A stretch of DNA of 64,000 nt, taken from assembly GCF_015221875.1 (NCBI RefSeq), contig NZ_JACYGY010000001.1:2706501-2770500 (forward strand), read 5' to 3'. The notes below the pieces were generated by a model that did not search any database, was not told the origin of the DNA, and saw nothing but the letters and a program-made list of their open reading frames with translations. Below, piece by piece: positions 16,906-24,812 of the stretch (the stretch's first letter is position 1; each line of letters opens with the position of its first letter). Made by a program: the position numbers and the translations under genes. The DNA comes from Dyadobacter subterraneus. Lineage in GTDB: Bacteria > Bacteroidota > Bacteroidia > Cytophagales > Spirosomataceae.

Positions 16906-19114
16906 GCTAAAAAAATTAATCAATTCGGTTACCACGCAGCTTTACGCCAATGCATTTATCAGGTGTCTGTTGCTGGCGGTTTCTGCTTTTGTATTGACAT
17001 CCGTATTCAAGCAATCTTCGTTGATAGCTCCTGTGTTGGCTGCTATTGTCGGACTGGCAATTGGCGCTTATATCACAAAATTATATCAAAATAAAAAGCC
17101 GCAGGCAATTAGTTTGATTCACAAAACGGTTGGTGAATCGGAATACAGCTTACATTTACTTGAAAAGGATGAGCTGAATATTGCGGAACAATTGCAATTG
17201 GACAGGCTTAATCAAAACGTCTCAGCGGAACATTTTCATTTCCGGAATCTTTACGACGGGACGATGATGTACGGCCTGATTTTCTTGTTTTCACTGGTTT
17301 TCTATAATTTATACCCGCATATGAACTTCGCGACAGGAAATCCGGCGGCGGTTTTGAATACAACTAAAAATGTAGAAAAAGCCAACATTCTTGTCGCACC
17401 TAGTTTTGAAACAGCAGCTGTTACGGTAAATCCGCCTGCCTATACTTCGCTCCCAACAAAAAAATCTACTGACTTGAATGTTAGTGCTATCATCGGCTCT
17501 GCGTTGAACTGGGACGTTACTTTTACCCATCAGGATAATTTGTCGGTGCGACTTGCTAATAACCGTGGTGATGAACTTTCGTTCAAAAAAGCAAACGGGA
17601 TTTTTCAATATAAAGATAAGCTGACCGGCTCAGGACTTTATTCCATAAAAGCATATTGGAAAGATTCACTGGTTTATCAATCCGATTTTTATAAACTGGA
17701 AGCACAGCCGGATCTCGCTCCAAAAATTGAACCTGATTCAAAAGAACTATATCAGTACCATTATCTGAAAGACAAAAAAACGATTCAGGTTTCAGCAAAA
17801 ATGTCGGATGATTTTAAAGTGAAAACCGCATTTATTGTGGCTACTCTGGCACGTGGTTCCGGAGAGAATGTCAAGTTCAGAGAAATGAAATTTCCGCTTT
17901 CACCTGGCAATTTTAGAGAAGCTAAATTAAGTCAGTCCATTGATTTGAAGGCTTTAAATTTTACACCGGGCGATGAACTTTATTATTACTGGGCAGCAAT
18001 TGACAATAAGGAACCTGAACCAAATTTCACAAAATCAGATACTTATTTCGTCGTTTACAAAGACACGGCGAAAGTCGAGGAATCTGAACTATCGACAATG
18101 TCTGTCAATACCGTTCCTGAATATTTCCGGAGTCAGCGTCAGATTATTATTGATACTGAAAAGTTGATAGCGAAACGTAAAAAGATAAAAAAGGAAGAAT
18201 TTAATAGTATTTCCAACGAAATCGGTTTTGATCAAAAAGTGCTCCGTTTGCGTTACGGGCAGTTTTTGGGAGAAGAATTTGAACAAAACATTGGAGGTGG
18301 AGGTGGTGCGCCGCATGAAGAAAGTGGCAGCGGAAATATTCTTGATGCCTTTACCCACAAATCGGATTCAGAAGGAGAAGCTGCTGAAAACCGGAAATCA
18401 CAGCCGGAAGAATCGCATCATGATCATGGCGGTGGCAATCAGGAAAGTGGCTCGAAAGATGCAATGGCAGAATTAATTGAGCAATATGGTCATGCACATG
18501 ATGACGCAGATGTGAACACTTTTCATGAGCAGTCAACCAAGAGTTTGTTAAAAATGGCTTTGGAACAAATGTGGCAATCAGAATTGCATTTACGGATGTA
18601 TGAACCGGAAAAAGCAATTCCTTTCGAAACCAAAGCATTGGAATATCTTAAACAAGCACAGCATAAAGCCCGTGCATTTGTCAAGAAAAGCAGTTATGAT
18701 CCACCACCGATCAAAGAAAAGGAAAAACGACTTACAGGAGAATTGACTGACGTTAGTAAAAATTTCAACCAGGAAAAAATGATTAACCAAACGCGGACTG
18801 AACAGTTGGCCGCTGAGGTTTTGGGTTATCTTGAATATGACAAACTGAGTACTTCCCAACGTGCTAAATTCCAGGTCGCCGGAACACAATTATCGGACCG
18901 CCTTATGAACAGCGGACCTTTTAACGGCGGACTACAAAATTGGTCGGTACTTGGTGCGTTGCAAAAATTGATAAGTGGAAAACAGATTTCCGGCACTGAA
19001 AAAGAGCAGTTGAAAACCGAACTATACAAACGCGCAGGAGCAAATGTACAAAGCGGCCGTTCGTACGTCAGTGAGAAAAAACTGGAAAATATTTTTTGGA
19101 AAAAACTAAAATGA
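16898..19114 (+). CDS. Large membrane protein of the MoxR operon (DUF4175-like)
   Basis: A 738-residue protein with hydrophobic segments near the N terminus (about 20-60 and 127-147). A long extracytoplasmic region follows, including NPPAYTSLP as in DUF4175-type proteins, where a beta-rich domain precedes a helical part. The second half is highly charged, with GGGGGAPHEESGSG and a His/Asp/Glu-rich stretch (ESHHDHGGGNQESG) at about 465-520. TPR-like helices follow (LLKMALEQMWQSELHLRMYE). The His-rich stretch could bind metal. Function is unknown. It lies between BatA-like and the last gene of the operon, overlapping the former by 8 bp. Confidence 0.7.
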   Translation: MYELKKLINSVTTQLYANAFIRCLLLAVSAFVLTSVFKQSSLIAPVLAAIVGLAIGAYITKLYQNKKPQAISLIHKTVGESEYSLHLLEKDELNIAEQLQLDRLNQNVSAEHFHFRNLYDGTMMYGLIFLFSLVFYNLYPHMNFATGNPAAVLNTTKNVEKANILVAPSFETAAVTVNPPAYTSLPTKKSTDLNVSAIIGSALNWDVTFTHQDNLSVRLANNRGDELSFKKANGIFQYKDKLTGSGLYSIKAYWKDSLVYQSDFYKLEAQPDLAPKIEPDSKELYQYHYLKDKKTIQVSAKMSDDFKVKTAFIVATLARGSGENVKFREMKFPLSPGNFREAKLSQSIDLKALNFTPGDELYYYWAAIDNKEPEPNFTKSDTYFVVYKDTAKVEESELSTMSVNTVPEYFRSQRQIIIDTEKLIAKRKKIKKEEFNSISNEIGFDQKVLRLRYGQFLGEEFEQNIGGGGGAPHEESGSGNILDAFTHKSDSEGEAAENRKSQPEESHHDHGGGNQESGSKDAMAELIEQYGHAHDDADVNTFHEQSTKSLLKMALEQMWQSELHLRMYEPEKAIPFETKALEYLKQAQHKARAFVKKSSYDPPPIKEKEKRLTGELTDVSKNFNQEKMINQTRTEQLAAEVLGYLEYDKLSTSQRAKFQVAGTQLSDRLMNSGPFNGGLQNWSVLGALQKLISGKQISGTEKEQLKTELYKRAGANVQSGRSYVSEKKLENIFWKKLK

Positions 19115-19143
19115 AACCGGAAGAAAGTATCCGGATCTAGTGT

Positions 19144-20817
19144 ATGATTGCATTTGATTTCAATTGGTCGGAACCACTAAACCTGGTACTGATTTTATTT
19201 CTTATCCTTCTTGGTGCTGCGCAAATATGGCTTTTGCTGCGAAGTTCCGGTGAGGATATTTCGAAGCAGAAATTGGGAATCAAAATTGTTTTAAACCTTT
19301 TGTTATGGCTGATCGTCGCTGGATTTGTGCTTCAGCCAGTCTTTCGCAGTACCGTTTTATCAGGTAAGGTGATGGTCGCTGGAAAGGACGTTCCTTCCTC
19401 GGAAATAAAAAGAATTCAGGACAGCCTTCATATCCGGGAGGTGTATTCGGAAAGTAACTTAAAAGGAAAATCTTTTGATACTTTAACACTTGTTGGCCAG
19501 GATTTTAGTCCGTCTTTTTTTTCAAATCTCAGTCAGAAAATTACCAATTCGGTTGTCATTAACCGAATTCCGTACTTTTCAGAAAATCAAATCCAGTCAA
19601 TTTCCTGGAACGGTATCATCCGAAAAGGACAGATTCAGCGTATTACCGGATCTGTAAATTCCGCAGATACTCAATGGGTAAAACTTAAATTTGGCAACCA
19701 GACACTGGATAGCGCCAAACTTCAAAAGGGCAGTCAAAACTTTGCTTTATCTTTTCCTGTTTTCACTGAAAGGAGGACGAAAGTAGATTTGTATGTAGGT
19801 GATGATCACCATGAAATTATTCAGTTTTTTGCCCGTCCTTTACCGCCATTAACCTTTCAGGTTATACTGGATAATCCCGATTTTGAAAGCCGAAATCTGG
19901 CAACATGGTTGGCGAATCGCGGCAATTCCGTTGAGATTTCTACCAACTTATCAAAGGACATCCGAAGCAAGCTGACGCTTAATAAAACAGGTACTCCGGA
20001 TATCATTATCACCGATCCTAAAAATGCGTCAAACGCACAGGTTAAAAAAGCTTTATCGACCGGCAAAAGCATTTTATTTATAAATCTTACCAACGGTTCG
20101 TCGGATATAGCGACAATTAATGGTGCGTTAGGCACAAGATTTCAGGTTAAGAAACTATCCAATGAAGAAGCGTTGCCGGTAATAGGCGAGCTTACGAAAT
20201 TGCCGTTTGATTTTGGAAAATCGAACGCTTACGCAACAGTTTCGAAATACCCGGTAGCAGTTGAGAAAACAACTGGAAAAGTGGCAGTAAGTCTTTTGAA
20301 TGAAACATTTCCGACCTTACTTAACGGCGATAGTATTTCTTACGGTAATATATGGACTTCTGTTATCGCAGCTATCCATCCAGCTTACCAGTCGAACTTA
20401 GAGGTGATTTCTCCACTTTACAAAGGTTTCAAAGCTGAATTACAATTCAATAATCTGGTTAACAACCCGTCTTCTATGCGGGTTGGTACCGATACACTCC
20501 AATTGAAATATTCTGCAATCAACAAACAAAGTGCCAGTGCGACTTATATCCCGTCTGCCTCGTCCTGGTCGACATTATCGGATGATTCTGAGCTAAATGT
20601 TACGGATAGCCTGGATTTTAACGATTATTACAAAAATGAGGTTGTAGATCATTTTGTAAAATCCAGACTGAATTTACAATCAGAGTTAAATGATGTTGTC
20701 AAGCTTTCTGATAATAATGCACAACATTTGAATGAAAGCAGAATAGCGGATTGGATATGGTTTTTGATATTTGTTTTATGTTTTTCCGCACTTTGGTTGG
20801 AGCCGAAGTTTAATTAG
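19144..20817 (+). CDS. Membrane protein of the MoxR operon, unknown function
   Basis: A 557-residue protein with two N-terminal hydrophobic segments (about 10-33 and 44-66) and one at the extreme C terminus (IADWIWFLIFVLCFSALWLE). The large middle part should be periplasmic. Its topology (membrane segments at both ends, a GATase1/Rossmann-like middle with LVGQDFSPSFFSNLS and ILFINLTNGSSDI) is like the C-terminal members of Bat/MoxR operons. I do not recognise a catalytic motif. It lies 29 bp after the preceding gene and is the last gene of the block before the palindrome array. Confidence 0.65.
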   Translation: MIAFDFNWSEPLNLVLILFLILLGAAQIWLLLRSSGEDISKQKLGIKIVLNLLLWLIVAGFVLQPVFRSTVLSGKVMVAGKDVPSSEIKRIQDSLHIREVYSESNLKGKSFDTLTLVGQDFSPSFFSNLSQKITNSVVINRIPYFSENQIQSISWNGIIRKGQIQRITGSVNSADTQWVKLKFGNQTLDSAKLQKGSQNFALSFPVFTERRTKVDLYVGDDHHEIIQFFARPLPPLTFQVILDNPDFESRNLATWLANRGNSVEISTNLSKDIRSKLTLNKTGTPDIIITDPKNASNAQVKKALSTGKSILFINLTNGSSDIATINGALGTRFQVKKLSNEEALPVIGELTKLPFDFGKSNAYATVSKYPVAVEKTTGKVAVSLLNETFPTLLNGDSISYGNIWTSVIAAIHPAYQSNLEVISPLYKGFKAELQFNNLVNNPSSMRVGTDTLQLKYSAINKQSASATYIPSASSWSTLSDDSELNVTDSLDFNDYYKNEVVDHFVKSRLNLQSELNDVVKLSDNNAQHLNESRIADWIWFLIFVLCFSALWLEPKFN

Positions 20818-20827
20818 ATGATTATCA

Positions 20828-21600
20828 TTTAATTATTTCGGTGCGTTGCGCCTTTTCTATAATTTAACCATCCGTCCTGCTACAAATATTACGGTGCGCC
20901 GCACCTATTGTCTGGATTGGTATATCGGAATAGCTACAAATATTACGGTGAGTTGCACCTTTTCCATAATTCAACGATGCGGCCTGCTACAAGTATTACG
21001 GTGCGGCACCTGTTGCCTTGATTGGAATATCCGAATAGCTACAAATATTTCGGTGCGCTGCACCTTTTCAATAATTCAACGATCCGTCCTGCTAAAAATA
21101 TTACGGTGCACGGCACGTATTGTCTGGATTGAAATATTCGAATATCTACAAATATTATGGTGCGTTGCACCTTTTCTATAATTCAACGATCCGGCCTACC
21201 ACAAATATTTCGGTGCGCCGCACCTGTTGACTTGATTGGAATATTCGAATAGCTACAAATATTATGGTGCGTTGCACCTTTTCTATAATATAACGATCCG
21301 GCCTGCTACAAATATTACGGTGCGCGGCACCTGTTGCTTTGATTGGAATATCTGTCCTACTACAAATATTATGGTGCGTTGCACCTTTCTATAATCAACA
21401 ATCCGGCCTGGTGCAAATATTACGGTGCTCTGCACCTCTTGCCTTGATTGGAATATCCGAATAGCTACAAATATTATGGTGCGTTGCACCTTTCAATAAT
21501 TCAATGATGCGGCCTGCTACAAGTATTACAGTGCGGCACCTGTTGCCTTGATTGGAATATGCGATAGCAACAAATATTATGGTGCTCTTCGCTTTTTTGG
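20828..21600. repeat. Tandem array of palindromes at 53-bp spacing (106-bp composite unit)
   Basis: About 14 short palindromes of the form GGTGC-N(1-4)-GCACC, each preceded by ACAAATATTAcGG or a close variant. Centres lie near 20846, 20899, 20953, 21005, 21058, 21111, 21165, 21218, 21272, 21325, 21379, 21430, 21484 and 21535, i.e. 51-54 bp apart. Two unit types alternate. Type A has loop GCC or G and is followed by TGTTGCCTTGATTGGAATAT. Type B has loop GTT and is followed by TTTTCTATAATTCAACGATC. The full period is therefore about 106 bp. Some units are degenerate (for example at 21105 and 21581). No ORF here is credible. The array starts right after the last gene of the MoxR operon. Confidence 0.9.
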
Positions 21601-21655
21601 ATTTTAAATGTCTGCTAACTGTTAACTCTGTACGCCTATTGTTACACTTGGCAAT

Positions 21656-21721
21656 GGTGCGGAGCACCTAAATATTTGTAGGATCGTAAATTTGCTCCCA
21701 TATCCGTAGGTGCGGAGCACC
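21656..21721. repeat. Two inverted single copies of the same palindrome
   Basis: GGTGCGGAGCACC occurs at 21656-21668 and 21709-21721, again 53 bp apart. The first is followed by TAAATATTTGTAGGATCG, the inverse complement of the array's CGATCC...CTACAAATATT flank, so these two units face the opposite way. Between here and the HipA-like gene (about 21730-21888) I see only AT-rich sequence. Confidence 0.75.
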
Positions 21722-21888
21722 GAAATATTCTTATCTGCTCAGTCCGAAATCAGGGAAAATAATAAAATCGTATTTTTATTATCCCCCAACTTTACCCTAA
21801 ATAAACTACTTTTACGCCCCAGGAAACATTGCTTTCTTAACCATTTTGCCTGATCGCAAAATCATAATAATATATTGATTTAATCTTT

Positions 21889-22686
21889 ATGAATAAAAAC
21901 GGACTTCAACTCAGAACCGTTAATGTGATACGTTACGTGACCCCCTTACGTGAAGGCGGATCACTGCCAGCGATTGCCGAAGCGGATGATGACTTTTTAT
22001 ATGTACTAAAATTCAGAGGTGCCGGCCAGGGCGTTAAAGCACTTATCGCAGAGTTAATCGGTGGCGAGATTGCCCGTGCATTAGGTTTCAGAATGCCGGA
22101 AATTGTTTTTGCCAATCTGGATGAAATGTTTGGTATGACAGAACCGGATGAAGAAATACAGGACCTTCTAAAAGCGAGCGCCGGATTAAATTTAGCCATG
22201 CATTATCTTTCCGGAGCCATCACATTTGATCCTCAGGTAACGACAGTTGATTCTAAACTGGCTTCCCAAATCGTCTGGCTGGATTGTCTTTTGACAAACG
22301 TTGACCGTACAGCCAGAAATACAAATATGCTGATTTGGCATAAAGAATTATGGCTCATTGATCACGGTGCATCTTTATATTTTCATCATTCCTGGACAAA
22401 CTGGGAAGAACAGGCAAAGCGTCCGTTTGTTCAGATAAAAGATCACGTTTTATTACCGCAGGCATTAGAACTCAATGCTGTTGACGAATACTTTCGTTCA
22501 ATTCTGACAGAAGATTTGATAAATTCCATTGTATCAATAATCCCTGACGACTGGCTGCTCCGTGATGCTCCGTTTGAAACGGCAGATGAGCACCGTCAGG
22601 CTTATGCCAAATTTTTAATTTCAAGAATCTCAGTATCAGAAGTATTTGTAAAAGAAGCGCAGAATGCAAGAACATCACTTATTTGA
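21889..22686 (+). CDS. HipA-like kinase domain protein
   Basis: A 265-residue protein resembling the HipA_2/HipA-like kinase family. LYVLKFRGAGQG (about 42-53) may be the ATP-lysine strand, NVDRTARNTNM (137-147) the catalytic loop with D139 and N144, and LIDHGASL (D158) the metal-binding aspartate in place of DFG. It is much shorter than full HipA toxin (about 440 residues) because the N-terminal subdomain 1 is missing. The last 23 bp overlap the DUF3037 gene. Such kinase/DUF3037 pairs recur in bacteria, but I know of no firm function. No HipB-type antitoxin is beside it. Confidence 0.8.
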   Translation: MNKNGLQLRTVNVIRYVTPLREGGSLPAIAEADDDFLYVLKFRGAGQGVKALIAELIGGEIARALGFRMPEIVFANLDEMFGMTEPDEEIQDLLKASAGLNLAMHYLSGAITFDPQVTTVDSKLASQIVWLDCLLTNVDRTARNTNMLIWHKELWLIDHGASLYFHHSWTNWEEQAKRPFVQIKDHVLLPQALELNAVDEYFRSILTEDLINSIVSIIPDDWLLRDAPFETADEHRQAYAKFLISRISVSEVFVKEAQNARTSLI

Positions 22687-23047
22687 GTACGCCGTCATTC
22701 GCGTTGTACCCAGAGTCGAGCGCGAAGAGTTTTTAAATGTAGGGGTAATTCTCTACTGCCCGAAACAAGGGTTTTTACAGAGTAAAATTAATCTGGATAT
22801 TGAACGGCTAAGTGCTTTTTCAGGGAAACTGGATATTTCAGAAATGGAAGATTATCTGGCAGCTTTAAGCCGGATTTGTATTGGCGGAAAAACAGCCGGA
22901 CCTATTGGAAAATTACCCATTGCATCCCGGTTTCGGTGGTTAACAGCAACGAGAAGTACGGTTGTCCAAACTTCAAAAGTGCATCCGGGTTTTTGTAAAG
23001 ATGCGGGTTTGACTTTGGATAAACTTTTTAACGAAATGGTTTTGTAG
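22664..23047 (+). CDS. DUF3037 protein, partner of the HipA-like kinase
   Basis: A 127-residue protein matching DUF3037 (EYAVIRVVPRVEREEFLNVGVILYC near the N terminus). It overlaps the HipA-like gene by 23 bp in another frame and so is translationally coupled to it. The two are probably a functional unit, either enzyme and substrate or toxin-like kinase and modulator. The C terminus (SKVHPGFCKDAGLTLDKLFN) is charged and soluble. Function unknown. Confidence 0.8.
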   Translation: MQEHHLFEYAVIRVVPRVEREEFLNVGVILYCPKQGFLQSKINLDIERLSAFSGKLDISEMEDYLAALSRICIGGKTAGPIGKLPIASRFRWLTATRSTVVQTSKVHPGFCKDAGLTLDKLFNEMVL

Positions 23048-23052
23048 ACAGA

Positions 23053-23124
23053 AATCCTGAAAGGATGATATTATTGTAGAGTTTGATATCAAACAAAATT
23101 TATTAAACCCTGAAAGGGTGACAT
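23053..23124. repeat. Two copies of a CCTGAAAGG-type palindromic repeat
   Basis: AATCCTGAAAGGATGATAT (23053-23071) and AAACCCTGAAAGGGTGACAT (23105-23124) are two copies 52 bp apart. Each is a small palindrome (CCCT-GAA-AGGG) followed by TGAYAT. The covariation in the stem (TCCT/AGGA versus CCCT/AGGG) shows the pairing is conserved. Similar short palindromes are scattered in many Bacteroidota genomes. Confidence 0.6.
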
Positions 23125-23133
23125 AGTTTAAAT

Positions 23134-23173
23134 AAAAAATGCTTCGTCCGATACATCGAACGAAGCATTTTTT
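23134..23173. terminator. Bidirectional terminator
   Basis: AAAAAATGCTTCGT, a 12-base loop, then ACGAAGCATTTTTT. It has A- and T-runs on both sides and lies between the convergent DUF3037 and thioredoxin-like genes, so it can stop both. Confidence 0.9.
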
Positions 23174-23193
23174 ATGATACTTTCAAATCAATT

Positions 23194-23679
23194 TTAAAAC
23201 GATTTCAAAGTTTTAAAAATCTCTGCGTAAGGTTGTTCTCCTTCATAGATCTTAACCAGCTTTCCTGTTTTATCATACATAGCCAGATAAGGAAATGACC
23301 GGATCTGATAATATTTCTGAACCAGGTAACTTGTCCCTTCTGTACCAATTTTGATATTTGGATAAGCGGCCAGATTGTAATCCTTCTCGAACTTCTTGAT
23401 CATTTCCATCGATTGGAACGTGATCATAACCAATTGCTTGTTGGTCATCACCGTATAATTTTTAAGCAACGCTTTCGTGAAATTCTGGCAGTGATCACAG
23501 TCGGGGGAAAAGTACATCAACACAACAGGCCCCGGACCAAGCTGGGAAGAGTTAAAAGGTTTTCCATTTGCAAGTGTGATCTGAAACGGAGCTATTTTTT
23601 TTAATCCAATGACAGACTGAGAAAAAGCAGTGCCGGCGATTAGGACAAACAGGAGTAGGGGAATTATTTTTTTAGACAT
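23194..23679 (-). CDS. Secreted thioredoxin-like (TlpA/peroxiredoxin-type) protein
   Basis: A 161-residue protein with a cleavable Sec signal (MSKKIIPLLLFVLIAGTAFS). The thioredoxin fold is shown by VVLMYFSPDCDHCQNF with the redox pair C61-x-x-C64, and a later SFPYLAMYDKTGKLVKIYEG including the cis-proline (RSFPYL). It is likely a periplasmic thiol-disulfide protein. Downstream partners are absent; it ends at a bidirectional terminator. The CDHC pair is unusual compared with CGPC or CPPC and suggests a reductase of the TlpA type rather than a strong oxidant, but this is inference. Confidence 0.85.
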   Translation of the reverse strand: MSKKIIPLLLFVLIAGTAFSQSVIGLKKIAPFQITLANGKPFNSSQLGPGPVVLMYFSPDCDHCQNFTKALLKNYTVMTNKQLVMITFQSMEMIKKFEKDYNLAAYPNIKIGTEGTSYLVQKYYQIRSFPYLAMYDKTGKLVKIYEGEQPYAEIFKTLKSF

Positions 23680-23888
23680 CGGAAATTTAGTTTTAACAAG
23701 ACTGCAAGATATGATTCTTTTTAATAGGGACGAATTTTCAAGTGGTGCTCAATATCGAAAAATTTGGAAATAAATCTTTTACATTTCATTTACAATCTTT
23801 TACGGGGGATTCAAGGTCAGCCAATTTTCTGCTTATACATTTGATCCATGCCCGGTTTCGGGTTTTGTTTCACTTAAATAAGAGGATC

Positions 23889-24296
23889 ATGAAAAATCAG
23901 TTTTGTCTCCCTTGCTTATTTTTATTAGCCATCATCAATCCATTATTTGCCCAAAACAAATTCACAAATTGTTCAGCTGCTTTTCTTAATAACAGGATGA
24001 TTGTTACCGAGTATAGTAACAAAGGGAAAAGCACCGTTTCAGGAAAGTCGACCGGAGAGTTGACTGTTTGCACCGCAGAAATTGGTCCGGAGAAATGTAA
24101 AGCGGTCGAGAAAATTGTGTTCAAAGTTGCCATCCGCGGCAAGGAATCCAAAACACTGGTGATGTATTCTGATGAAACGTTCAAGCAAATCAACATTCAG
24201 AATATCCTTAAAAAATGTAAAAAAGGTGATTCGATTGTCTTAATGACAACAGACGATCAGTACGCATTACCACACAATGAAATTCTTGTTTTATAA
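23889..24296 (+). CDS. Small secreted protein, function unknown (GldM C-terminal-like)
   Basis: A 135-residue protein starting at ATG 23889, chosen over a longer upstream frame (from 23742) because MKNQFCLPCLFLLAIINPLFAQ is a clean signal peptide directly at this start. The mature part (GELTVCTAEIGPEKCKAVEKI, KKGDSIVLMT, LPHNEILVL) resembles the beta-sandwich of the GldM C-terminal domain by eye; this is a tentative reading. It is the first of three co-directional genes ending with a ToxR-like regulator. Confidence 0.65.
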   Translation: MKNQFCLPCLFLLAIINPLFAQNKFTNCSAAFLNNRMIVTEYSNKGKSTVSGKSTGELTVCTAEIGPEKCKAVEKIVFKVAIRGKESKTLVMYSDETFKQINIQNILKKCKKGDSIVLMTTDDQYALPHNEILVL

Positions 24297-24313
24297 CCAA
24301 CCGATCTGATACC

Positions 24314-24772
24314 ATGAAAAATCAATTGGCAAGAATCTTAGTGATTCTGTTTTATGCTTTTACATTTTCGACCTCCGAGGCATTACCCAAAAACAGTGCT
24401 GTTAGCAGCTATGCATTACTTCTCAATGGAAAATTGGCAGAGCCGGAAAATTTTGTTCACGTAACAAATGGGCATTTGACTTTAATCAACCTCACTTCGA
24501 AATCCGAGTCTAAAACCGGATTGCCATTTTTCGCTTATCTTAGACGGAATGGAAAAATTGTTGATGCTGATGCCTATGCACATAATTTTTCAGTTCGCAG
24601 TATTGAGTTGCGGGAGGTTCTTAAATCAGCGCAAGTAGGGGATAATATCATCATTGAACCTGCCAACAAAACTGATATTTCGGGCAGGAAAATAATAAAT
24701 GTCACCTATTCCATGTTGTTCCCGGTATTTAACTGGTTTCCATTTTTGAATAAAAACAAGGAAGGATGTTAA
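24314..24772 (+). CDS. Small secreted protein, function unknown
   Basis: A 152-residue protein with a signal peptide (MKNQLARILVILFYAFTFSTSEA). The mature part is reminiscent of the preceding gene's product in size and layout (LLNGKLAEPENF, SVRSIELREVLKSAQVGDNI, then a short hydrophobic C-terminal end), so the two may be related paralogues. It lies 17 bp behind the first gene. No domain recognised. Confidence 0.65.
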   Translation: MKNQLARILVILFYAFTFSTSEALPKNSAVSSYALLLNGKLAEPENFVHVTNGHLTLINLTSKSESKTGLPFFAYLRRNGKIVDADAYAHNFSVRSIELREVLKSAQVGDNIIIEPANKTDISGRKIINVTYSMLFPVFNWFPFLNKNKEGC

Positions 24773-24812
24773 TTCAGGTCATTTTAGTAAGTTTATAATA
24801 AATTTCGAAAAG

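Noticed and set aside
20828..21600. CRISPR array
   Set aside because: The sequence between the short palindromes is itself repeated in two alternating types rather than unique spacers, and no cas gene is present.
20846..21667. Three repeat-derived ORFs (plus strand 20846-21181; minus strand 21283-21489 and 21395-21667)
   Set aside because: They only read through the 53-bp palindrome units, have repetitive low-information translations and no start signals.
21889..23047. Full HipBA toxin-antitoxin system
   Set aside because: There is no HipB-like helix-turn-helix gene and the kinase lacks HipA's N-terminal subdomain.
23742..23888. N-terminal extension of the small secreted protein at 23889
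   Set aside because: The extension would place the signal peptide internally; the ATG at 23889 gives a normal one.
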